Source: Fulvivirga ulvae (GTDB lineage: Bacteria > Bacteroidota > Bacteroidia > Cytophagales > Cyclobacteriaceae). Taken from it: a DNA stretch of 64,000 nucleotides. The position numbers and the translations under genes are program-made. Position 1 is the first letter of the stretch. Each line of letters begins with the position of its first letter. Where the stretch lies: contig NZ_CP089981.1 in assembly GCF_021389975.1 (NCBI RefSeq), positions 2,753,501 to 2,817,500 on the forward strand, read 5' to 3'. The notes beneath the pieces were generated by a model that was not told where the DNA came from, searched no databases, and saw only the letters and a program-made list of their open reading frames with translations. Shown here piece by piece: positions 16,805 to 24,403 of this stretch.

Positions 16805-19300
16805 ATGAAAAAGGTAGTTGTTATTGGAAATGGAATGGTCGGTTATAAGTTTTGCGAAAAGCTTCGTGAGAAAGCTGCACCTTCGGAAATGGAGATTACG
16901 GTATTCGGGGAGGAGCATATTCCTGCCTATGACCGGGTACATTTAAGTGAATATTTTGCTGAAAAATCAGCGGATAGTTTAGTGATGGCCGGTATGGACT
17001 GGTACAAATCGAATGCAATTGATCTTCGTATCGGTGAGCTGGTTGTATCTATTGACAGGCAGAATAAAACCGTACATACAATGCACGGGCACAACGCCGA
17101 CTATGATACTTTGATAATAGCCACCGGATCCAGCGCTATGGTTCCTCCTATACAGGGAGTGGATAAAAACGGAGTGTTTGTATATAGAACTATTGAGGAT
17201 CTGGAGAATATTATCAGCTACGGCGCCAAAATCAAAAAAGCATCTGTATTAGGGGGAGGTTTGCTGGGGTTAGAGGCTGCAAAGGCATTAATGGATATGG
17301 GTTTGGAAGCTGATGTTGTTGAGTTTGCTCCCAGACTGATGCCACGACAGTTGGATCAGCAAGGTGCACAGATGCTGAGTGAGAAACTTCAGGCCTTGGG
17401 TATTGGTATTCACCTCAGTAAAAATACGTCTGCTATTAGAGGAAATGGCAAGATTGACGCCTTGGAGTTTTCTGATGGGAGTGTTCTTGAAACTGATATG
17501 CTGGTAATTTCATGTGGCATTGTGCCTCGAGATGAACTAGGGAGAAAATGCGGACTGGAGACAGGGGCAAGAGGAGGGCTTATCGTTAATGACCGGATGC
17601 AAACCAGCGATCCGAACATCTATGCCATTGGCGAAGTAGCCTTACATAATAATCAGATCTATGGGCTTGTGGCACCAGGATATAATATGGCTGAGGTCGT
17701 GGTGAACCAGCTAACAGGTGCTTCTGAGAGCAAATTTGCCGGTAACGATATGTCTACAAAACTGAAACTGATAGGAATTGATGTGGCCAGTTTTGGGGAC
17801 GCATTTGGAGAACGCACGGAATGCTTACCGATCACTTACGAAAATAAAAGCGGTGGCTGCTACAAAAGAATCAATATTTCCCCTGATGGTAAGAGGCTAT
17901 TGGGAGGTATTTTAGTGGGAGATGCCAGCGATTATAACATGCTATGCCAGGTAATGCAGAATGGCCTGGCACTACCGCCTCAACCCGAAGACTTGATATT
18001 AGGAGGCCGTGGCGGAGATTCCCCCGGAGGTGCTATTGTGGATCTGCCTGATGATGCTCAGATATGTTCATGCGAGAATGTAACAAAGGTAGCAATAGTT
18101 GATGCAATTAAAGAACAGAGCCTTGAAAATATAGGCGAAGTTCGCACCTGTACCAAAGCAGGTACCGGATGCGGAGCGTGTTCCCCCATGGTGGCTGATA
18201 TCTTTAATGAAACCCTGAAATCCATGGGCAAAACGGTACGAAAAGTGCTTTGCGAGCATTTTGATTATACCCGTCAGGAATTGTTCGATCTGATAAAAAT
18301 CAATGGCATAAAAGAATATGATGAACTGCTTGACCAGTTTGGGGCAGGGGACGGGTGTGAAACCTGCAAGCCTGCTGTGGCTTCCATGTTTGCCAGTATC
18401 TGGAATGACCTGATCACCAGGCAGGAGGTTATTCAGGACACCAATGATAAATTTTTGGCAAATATTCAAAAAGGTGGCTCCTATTCGGTAATACCAAGGG
18501 TACCCGGAGGGGAAATTACTCCCGAAAAGCTGGTAGTACTGGGGCAGGTAGCAAAAAAATATGACTTATATGTTAAAATCACAGGTGGGCAGCGCATAGA
18601 TCTTTTAGGCGCCGGCATAGAGCAACTGCCCGCTATCTGGGAGGAGCTGATTGAGGCAGGATTTGAAAGTGGCCATGCTTATGGAAAGGCGTTACGAACG
18701 GTAAAGAGTTGTGTGGGTTCCGCATGGTGCCGCTATGGATTACATGATTCCGTGTCTTTTGCCATAGAAGTAGAAAACAGATACAAAGGACTAAGGGCCC
18801 CGCACAAAATAAAGGGCGCAGTTTCCGGTTGTCGCCGGGAATGTGCGGAGGCCCAAAGTAAAGACTTCGGGATTATAGCTACGGAAAAAGGTTGGAACTT
18901 ATATGTATGTGGTAATGGTGGCGCGAATCCCCAGCATGCTAAATTGCTGGCTACAGATATTGATTCGGAAACTTGTATACGCTATTTAGATCGCTTTTTG
19001 ATGTTCTATATAAAAACAGCTGAACCATTAAACAGAACCTCTACATGGTTGAATAAGATGGATGGAGGGCTTGACTACCTTAAAGATGTGGTGATCAACG
19101 ACTCATTGGGCATAGGGGAGCAGCTTGAGGAAGAAATGAAAGTCATGGTAAGTACCTATAAATGTGAATGGAAAGAAGTAGTAAATGATCCTAATCACAG
19201 AGCTAAATTTCGTCACTTTGTTAATTCGGATTTACCTGATCCTACGCAAAAATTCGGAATACTCAGAGGTCAGAAGGTACCGGTTGCGGACCATAAATAA
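16805..19300 (+). CDS. nirB: Nitrite reductase [NAD(P)H] large subunit
   Basis: NirB reduces nitrite to ammonium in the cytosol with NAD(P)H. The 831-residue product has, in order: an FAD domain (VVVIGNGMVGYKF), an NAD domain (LGGGLLGLEAAKAL), and a BFD-type [2Fe-2S] domain near 420-460 (CSCENV, then CTKAGTGCGAC). A second, weaker BFD-like segment follows near 482-522 (LCEHF, GDGCETC), then a sulfite-reductase half domain. The siroheme/[4Fe-4S] motifs come last, CVGSAWCRYG and GCRRECAEAQ. The frame extends to 16751, but MKKVVVIGNG is the natural start. nirD follows. Confidence 0.96.
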   Translation: MKKVVVIGNGMVGYKFCEKLREKAAPSEMEITVFGEEHIPAYDRVHLSEYFAEKSADSLVMAGMDWYKSNAIDLRIGELVVSIDRQNKTVHTMHGHNADYDTLIIATGSSAMVPPIQGVDKNGVFVYRTIEDLENIISYGAKIKKASVLGGGLLGLEAAKALMDMGLEADVVEFAPRLMPRQLDQQGAQMLSEKLQALGIGIHLSKNTSAIRGNGKIDALEFSDGSVLETDMLVISCGIVPRDELGRKCGLETGARGGLIVNDRMQTSDPNIYAIGEVALHNNQIYGLVAPGYNMAEVVVNQLTGASESKFAGNDMSTKLKLIGIDVASFGDAFGERTECLPITYENKSGGCYKRINISPDGKRLLGGILVGDASDYNMLCQVMQNGLALPPQPEDLILGGRGGDSPGGAIVDLPDDAQICSCENVTKVAIVDAIKEQSLENIGEVRTCTKAGTGCGACSPMVADIFNETLKSMGKTVRKVLCEHFDYTRQELFDLIKINGIKEYDELLDQFGAGDGCETCKPAVASMFASIWNDLITRQEVIQDTNDKFLANIQKGGSYSVIPRVPGGEITPEKLVVLGQVAKKYDLYVKITGGQRIDLLGAGIEQLPAIWEELIEAGFESGHAYGKALRTVKSCVGSAWCRYGLHDSVSFAIEVENRYKGLRAPHKIKGAVSGCRRECAEAQSKDFGIIATEKGWNLYVCGNGGANPQHAKLLATDIDSETCIRYLDRFLMFYIKTAEPLNRTSTWLNKMDGGLDYLKDVVINDSLGIGEQLEEEMKVMVSTYKCEWKEVVNDPNHRAKFRHFVNSDLPDPTQKFGILRGQKVPVADHK

Positions 19301-19323
19301 TTATTTATTAACAATACGGAATT

Positions 19324-19701
19324 ATGATTGAGACACTTGAGCTTTATAAGACGGTTGAATATTCTAATGTGAAAATATGGTTTCAGGCTGGCCATATTGA
19401 AAATTTTCCACTGAATGGAGGTGCATGTATTAGTTATGGAAGCCTGCAGATTGCTGTATTTAACTTTGCAAGAAGAAAGGAATGGTATGCCACTCAAAAT
19501 CTTTGCCCACATAAAATGCAGATGATTTTATCACGAGGTATGATTGGGTCTCAGGAAGATACGCCTAAAATAGCATGTCCATATCACAAAAAAACATTCT
19601 CGTTGAAAACCGGTGAAAACCTGAACGGAAGTGAATGTAACCTGGCGACTTATCCGGTAAAGGTAGAAAACGGGTATGTATACGTTGGATTTGAGGAATG
19701 A
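19324..19701 (+). CDS. nirD: Nitrite reductase small subunit (Rieske-type)
   Basis: The 125-residue product is the Rieske-like partner of NirB. It retains both metal-binding pairs of a Rieske [2Fe-2S] cluster, CPHK (NLCPHKMQ) and CPYHKKTF, and ends in VKVENGYVYVGFEE. Retention of Cys-His and Cys-His suggests that a real cluster is bound, unlike many enterobacterial NirD proteins that lost it. It starts 23 bases after nirB and is the last gene before a regulatory gap with TACGTA. Confidence 0.93.
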   Translation: MIETLELYKTVEYSNVKIWFQAGHIENFPLNGGACISYGSLQIAVFNFARRKEWYATQNLCPHKMQMILSRGMIGSQEDTPKIACPYHKKTFSLKTGENLNGSECNLATYPVKVENGYVYVGFEE

Positions 19702-19717
19702 AAACATATCCGGAATC

Positions 19718-19744
19718 TACGTATGATTTAAGTATATCTTCGTA
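19718..19744. promoter_or_regulatory. TACGTA site and near match upstream of the sensor kinase
   Basis: TACGTA is at 19718-19723 and TTCGTA at 19739-19744, 21 bases apart (two helical turns). They lie between nirD and the NarX-like kinase gene and share the motif found before nirB and before the porin remnant, suggesting autoregulation. Confidence 0.4.
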
Positions 19745-19806
19745 AATTTTGCCTAAATTTTATCAGGTGTAAATTTTTTATGTAGAGGCCGGTGAATGGC
19801 CTTTCT

Positions 19807-21603
19807 ATGATGGTTAAGCAAAATAAATTTGACAAACTGGGTTGGTTCTATCTCATTGCGCTTTCATGTATCGCGCTTAGTATAGTTGTGAGTCAATTTT
19901 TTATTCAAAATTACATTGACAAACAACAGGACGATTCCAGAATAGTAAATGTTGCCGGCCGGCAGCGAATGCTTAGCCAGAGAATATCCAAGATTGTATT
20001 ACAGGTCAAAAACCAACATGACCCGACATTGGTCAAAACATATTTGAAAGACCTGGAGGTTGCGCTGAACCTATGGGTAGATTCGCATCTCGGATTGCTT
20101 TCCGGGAATAGTGAGTTGGGTTTAACCGGTGATAATTCCGAGAAAGTTATTGGTATGTTCCGTGATATTGAGCCCCACTATGCTGCGATAGTGGGAAGTA
20201 CTCGAGAAATTATTAATGCCATAAAAAAGCGAGACAGTGTGCCTGATGATATCCTGGAGCCTCATATCAGAAATATTCTTTTGCATGAAGGCCCATTTCT
20301 GGAAGGTATGGATAAGATTGTTTTTCAATATGACAGTGAGGCCCAGGCAAAAGTTACGAGGCTTAGTAAGGTAGAGATTTTACTGCTAATCGTATCGCTG
20401 ACAATCATCTTGGTGGAATTAATATTTATATTCAGGCCTATAGCCAGAAACGTCCGACAAACAGTGGCAGAGCTTGTCATTTCAGAGGAAAAGTCCATTA
20501 AGATGGCCAGTGAGATGAGTCGTGTCTATGAGGAGCTCGTTAAGTCATACCAGGAACTGGAGGCCGTCAATCTTAAGCCGGAAGTACCTGCCCTATATGC
20601 TACCATGGATAAGCATGGTGAGTTTATTTTTTTTAGCCCTGCTTTTAAAAGATTATTGGAGTACGAAGTGGCTCCTGATGAAATCAGGTCACTGCTTCTA
20701 AGTAATGATTATAACAGAACGTTCATTACAGGCCTGTTAAATATTGTTAACGAGGGGCAGACCTGGAGTGGTGAGATCAAATTAATGAATGGTGGCGGTG
20801 ATTTTTGTTGGCTGGAACTTTATATTATTCCGGTTCAATATCAAAATAATATAGAACACAAACTGATAGCAAGGGATATTACAGAAATAAAAGAGGCCCG
20901 TGTGCGCTCGTGGGAAATAAACAGGGAAAAAATAGAGGCACGGGTACGCGAGCAGCAATACAGGTCGGTATTGATCCTTGAAGGACAAGAAGAAGAAAGA
21001 CAAAGACTTGGAAGAGAGATTCATGACGGCATTGGTCAAATGCTGACAGCTTTAAAGCTTAGCCTGGAATCTATAACTCCTTCCAGTTCCCGGCACACCA
21101 AAAAGCGGCTGGAAGATACAAGGGATTTAATGAAAAGCATTTTAAAAGAGGTTCGTCGAATCTCGTTCAACCTTACACCGAGCAGTCTGAGTGATTTTGG
21201 TATTGTTCCTGCGGTCAAAAAATTTTGTCAGGAGGTGGACAGGCTATCTGCTCCTGATGTTATATTTGAGAATAAAACCAGCTTTGTAAACCGCCTTGAT
21301 CAGCATATTGAAAACAATCTCTACCGGATAATCCAGGAGGGGGTAAATAATGCAATAAAATATGCTTCTGCCAAAACCATACGGGTTACCTTTGAACATG
21401 ATACCAAAGTACTTAAAATTGTTATTGAGGATAATGGAAAGGGCTTTGACTATGAAAAGTTGATAAACTCAGGTCACTTTAAGAACTCAGGTCATGGGAT
21501 ATTCAATATGAAAGAGCGAACAGCCTTTATAAATGGTAATTTTGAGTTATTTTCGAGGCATGCGAAAGGAACACGAATTGTAATTAAACTGCCTTTGGAT
21601 TAA
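19807..21603 (+). CDS. NarX-like sensor histidine kinase (PilJ/NarX sensor, PAS, HisKA_3)
   Basis: The product of about 598 residues is an inner-membrane kinase. Its parts are TM1 near residues 12-32 and a periplasmic sensor containing AGRQRMLSQR, the signature of PilJ/NarX-type nitrate-sensing P-box domains. TM2 lies near 190-210, then a linker, a PAS domain near 255-365, a HisKA_3 dimerisation helix (QRLGREIHDGIGQ, phospho-His near 404) and an HATPase domain with NNAIKYA, DNGKGFD and GHGIFNMKER. A GTG at 19792 is an alternative start. The response regulator gene starts 2 bases after the stop. Context and sensor type indicate nitrate/nitrite sensing (inference). Confidence 0.9.
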   Translation: MMVKQNKFDKLGWFYLIALSCIALSIVVSQFFIQNYIDKQQDDSRIVNVAGRQRMLSQRISKIVLQVKNQHDPTLVKTYLKDLEVALNLWVDSHLGLLSGNSELGLTGDNSEKVIGMFRDIEPHYAAIVGSTREIINAIKKRDSVPDDILEPHIRNILLHEGPFLEGMDKIVFQYDSEAQAKVTRLSKVEILLLIVSLTIILVELIFIFRPIARNVRQTVAELVISEEKSIKMASEMSRVYEELVKSYQELEAVNLKPEVPALYATMDKHGEFIFFSPAFKRLLEYEVAPDEIRSLLLSNDYNRTFITGLLNIVNEGQTWSGEIKLMNGGGDFCWLELYIIPVQYQNNIEHKLIARDITEIKEARVRSWEINREKIEARVREQQYRSVLILEGQEEERQRLGREIHDGIGQMLTALKLSLESITPSSSRHTKKRLEDTRDLMKSILKEVRRISFNLTPSSLSDFGIVPAVKKFCQEVDRLSAPDVIFENKTSFVNRLDQHIENNLYRIIQEGVNNAIKYASAKTIRVTFEHDTKVLKIVIEDNGKGFDYEKLINSGHFKNSGHGIFNMKERTAFINGNFELFSRHAKGTRIVIKLPLD

Positions 21604-21604
21604 A

Positions 21605-22288
21605 ATGGGAGATACAATTAAAGTTATACTGGCTGACGATCATGAAATTGTAAGGAAAGGGATCAGGCTTTTGCTTGAAACCGAAGGAGATATCGAAGTT
21701 GTGGGAGAGGCTTCAAATGGTGAAGAAGCCATTGATATGGTCGAACAGCTGAGGCCGGATTTACTGATTGTAGATATACGTATGCCGGTACTTAATGGTA
21801 TAGACACTACTGCCCGTGTAAAAAAAGAATTTGCTGCTACCCGGGTGTTGGTACTTTCCATGCATGATGATGAAGAATATATTATTAAATCCATAGATTG
21901 TGGTGCGGATGGCTATCTGCTAAAAGATACCAGCAAACCGGAATTTGTAAAAGCTATCCACTCCACTATGGAAGGGCACAAGTACTTTAGTGGAGACATC
22001 TCAGATATTCTGGTCAACCATTACTTATCTGCCAGAAAAAACCCTCCTGCCGATGAATCACTCAATGATTCCAGCGATTATCAATTAACTAAAAGGGAGC
22101 GTCAGATACTCCATATGATTTATAAAGGATTTTCCAATAAGGCGATAGCTGACGAATTGCAAAAGAGCGTACGGACGATCGAAACCCACCGGTTTAATAT
22201 TATGAAAAAGTTAGAAGTAAGTAATATTGCCGAACTGTTGCATAAGGTAGGCAATGACGCTTCTCTTAAAAAGGAAATAGGCGTATAG
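21605..22288 (+). CDS. NarL/FixJ-family response regulator
   Basis: The 227-residue product has a receiver domain with acidic pocket DDH, phospho-acceptor Asp57 in LLIVDIRMP, and conserved Lys in LLKDTSKPEF. A C-terminal LuxR-type HTH follows (LTKRERQILHMIYKGFSNKAIADELQ split over the helix-turn-helix, then TIETHRFNIMKKL). It is paired with the kinase encoded 2 bases upstream. I propose it binds the TACGTA repeats around this cluster: NarL-family proteins bind TAC-containing heptamers, and TACGTAT fits that pattern in six of seven positions. Confidence 0.93.
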   Translation: MGDTIKVILADDHEIVRKGIRLLLETEGDIEVVGEASNGEEAIDMVEQLRPDLLIVDIRMPVLNGIDTTARVKKEFAATRVLVLSMHDDEEYIIKSIDCGADGYLLKDTSKPEFVKAIHSTMEGHKYFSGDISDILVNHYLSARKNPPADESLNDSSDYQLTKRERQILHMIYKGFSNKAIADELQKSVRTIETHRFNIMKKLEVSNIAELLHKVGNDASLKKEIGV

Positions 22289-22434
22289 CTGGCATCATAG
22301 CGACTTTATTCGCTTATATTTTCTGAAATCAGCGTTTCGTCTACCAACAGCCGAAGGGTATATCTACCTGGGCCTTACCTGATCACTTATTTTTTTGGGC
22401 TGAACGAGCATTAAGACCAATGTATAGCAGGGGA

Positions 22435-22514
22435 TACGTATGATTCTATTCTTATTACGTATTTATACTTATTTAAATTTGCAATTACGTAATTATTATA
22501 CGTATATTTACGTA
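22435..22514. promoter_or_regulatory. Array of five TACGTA palindromes upstream of the porin remnant and narK
   Basis: TACGTA occurs at 22435, 22456, 22486, 22499 and 22509 (first base given), that is, five copies in 80 bases with start-to-start steps of 21, 30, 13 and 10. The last copy is 24 bases before the porin ATG, the place an activator would occupy just upstream of RNA polymerase. The rest of the gap, 22289-22434, shows nothing recognisable. Confidence 0.65.
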
Positions 22515-22537
22515 TAAAAACTTGCAAATTGTCAGCT

Positions 22538-22961
22538 ATGAGAAAGCTCTATCTAAGTTTTATCGTTGTCATGCTTAGCAGTTCGGCCTGGGCACCGTTG
22601 AAAATCACCGGGGAGATAAGGCCAGGGTCAGAATTTAGGAATGGATTTAAATGCCTTCATATTGAAGGTGATACTCCGGCCTTTTTTGTCGAGCAGCGCT
22701 CACGTTTGTATTTCGATTTTAGTAATGAAAAACTTTCATTGTGTATTTCTGTTCAGGATGCTCGTCTTTGGGATGTAACTGGTCAAATCTATAAATCCGA
22801 CAATTCATTTTTTGGTCTGTACGAGGCATGGGGCCAGTACAACCTCGATGAGAAGTTCTGTATAACAGAAGTTGGAATATGACACTCCGCGAATTTTTGG
22901 AGATCTCTCATGGGCACAGCAAGCCGCACACATGGGCCCTGGGCCGTGCTGTGACCATTGA
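22538..22961 (+). pseudogene. Broken alginate-export-type porin
   Basis: The frame from ATG 22538 has a signal peptide (ending near AWA) followed by ITGEIRPGSEFRNGFK and FFVEQRSRLYFDFSNEKL, the start of Bacteroidota outer-membrane porins of the alginate_exp type. It stops at 22882. In the +1 frame from 22872 the family continues as LEYDTPRIFGDLSWAQQAA and then ends at 22961. So the gene has a frameshift near 22870 and has lost the remaining two thirds or more of the barrel. Its intact relatives are often placed beside narK and could be outer-membrane nitrate channels. Here it is almost certainly non-functional. Confidence 0.8.
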
Positions 22962-23009
22962 GCCAAAAATATTTGAAAAGTAAAACCTGACCTCTAAACC
23001 GAAAAAATT

Positions 23010-24362
23010 ATGAAAAATATGAAATCCGGTAAAGCTACAAAAATCAAATTGCGAAGTTTCAACACTCCGCAGATGAGGACATTCCACCTTACATGGATGG
23101 CCTTTTTCCTTTGCTTTTTTGGGTGGTTTGGTATCGCACCTATGCTGTCTATTGTAAGGGATGATCTGGGGATAACAACTGATCAGATAGTAACTTCTAA
23201 TATGATTGCGGTTGCCTCCACAGTTTTTATGAGGCTGATCATTGGCTGGCTATGTGATAAAATAGGACCAAGGATAGCATACTCGTGGCTGCTGATGTTA
23301 GGTTCGATCCCGGTAATGCTCATTGGCTTGTCTCAGAATTATGAGCAGTTCCTTTTGTTCAGAATGTTGATCGGAACCGTTGGAGCCTCTTTTGTGATCA
23401 CCCAGTTTCATACTTCCGTGATGTTTGCTCCGAATGTAGTGGGCACAGCAAATGCTACAACGGCCGGTTGGGGTAATCTTGGTGGTGGAGTAACCCAGCA
23501 GGTCATGCCGTTTGTATTTGCCGGAGCATTGGCAATTTTTGGAACGGAGCATCTGGCCTGGAGGTATGCAATGGTAGCGCCAGGTATGCTTTTGTTTGTT
23601 ATGGGCATCATTTATTTGAAGTTTACACAGGATACTCCGGAAGGAAATTACAGCGAGCTAACAGCCAGTGGCAAAAGATCAAAAGAAGATGGTTCCGGAT
23701 CGGCCTTTCTTGAAGCTTGCAAAGACCACCGCGTATGGGTATTGTTCCTCATTTACGGAGCATGTTTCGGTGTGGAGCTGATTGTTAACTCCAAGGCTGC
23801 CTTATATTTCTACGATTACTTCGATATGGATCTGACTACAGCAGGTATTGTTGCCGGGGTGTTTGGCTTGATGAACATTTTTGCCCGTTCACTAGGAGGA
23901 ATGATAGGCGATAAGTTCGGAAAAGGTTCCGGGCTTTCCGGTAGGGTCAGATGGTTATTTATGGTACTGTTTGTTGAAGGTCTTACTTTAATTCTCTTCT
24001 CCAGAATGGGTACCATCCCTACAATAATTGGGTCATTACTTGTATTCAGCCTTTTTGTACAGATGAGTGAAGGGGCAACCTACAGTGTAGTTCCCTTCAT
24101 AAATAAAAAAGCTCTGGGTGCGGTATCGGGCATTGTGGGCGCAGGTGGCAATGCCGGGGCAGTAGCCGGGATGTTCCTCTTTAAGAAAGAACTGACAGGT
24201 CTGGAATGGACAGACTCATTTTTAATTCTGGGCATAATTGTCAGCTCCGTATCATTCATGTCATTTCTGGTTAGATTTTCCGTGCAAACTGAAAAAGAAG
24301 TTAAAAAGGAATTGGACGAATCTCTGGTTGATCAGGAGGAGCCAGTTGCTGCTATGGCATAA
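23010..24362 (+). CDS. narK: Nitrate/nitrite MFS transporter (NarK/NasA type)
   Basis: The 450-residue inner-membrane protein has twelve hydrophobic segments and the nitrate-porter signatures: RTFHLTWMAFFLCFFGWFG at the start, QFHTSVMFAPNVVGTANA, and the glycine-rich GWGNLGGGVTQ in TM5. A second Gly-rich element follows in the C-half (GIVGAGGNAGAVAG). It imports nitrate for the reductase encoded downstream. It follows the porin remnant by 48 bases and is probably read from the TACGTA-bearing promoter. The reductase gene starts 41 bases after its stop. Confidence 0.95.
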   Translation: MKNMKSGKATKIKLRSFNTPQMRTFHLTWMAFFLCFFGWFGIAPMLSIVRDDLGITTDQIVTSNMIAVASTVFMRLIIGWLCDKIGPRIAYSWLLMLGSIPVMLIGLSQNYEQFLLFRMLIGTVGASFVITQFHTSVMFAPNVVGTANATTAGWGNLGGGVTQQVMPFVFAGALAIFGTEHLAWRYAMVAPGMLLFVMGIIYLKFTQDTPEGNYSELTASGKRSKEDGSGSAFLEACKDHRVWVLFLIYGACFGVELIVNSKAALYFYDYFDMDLTTAGIVAGVFGLMNIFARSLGGMIGDKFGKGSGLSGRVRWLFMVLFVEGLTLILFSRMGTIPTIIGSLLVFSLFVQMSEGATYSVVPFINKKALGAVSGIVGAGGNAGAVAGMFLFKKELTGLEWTDSFLILGIIVSSVSFMSFLVRFSVQTEKEVKKELDESLVDQEEPVAAMA

Positions 24363-24403
24363 TGGGTACACTCAGAATTCCTATGTAAGCAACACCAAGT
24401 TAT

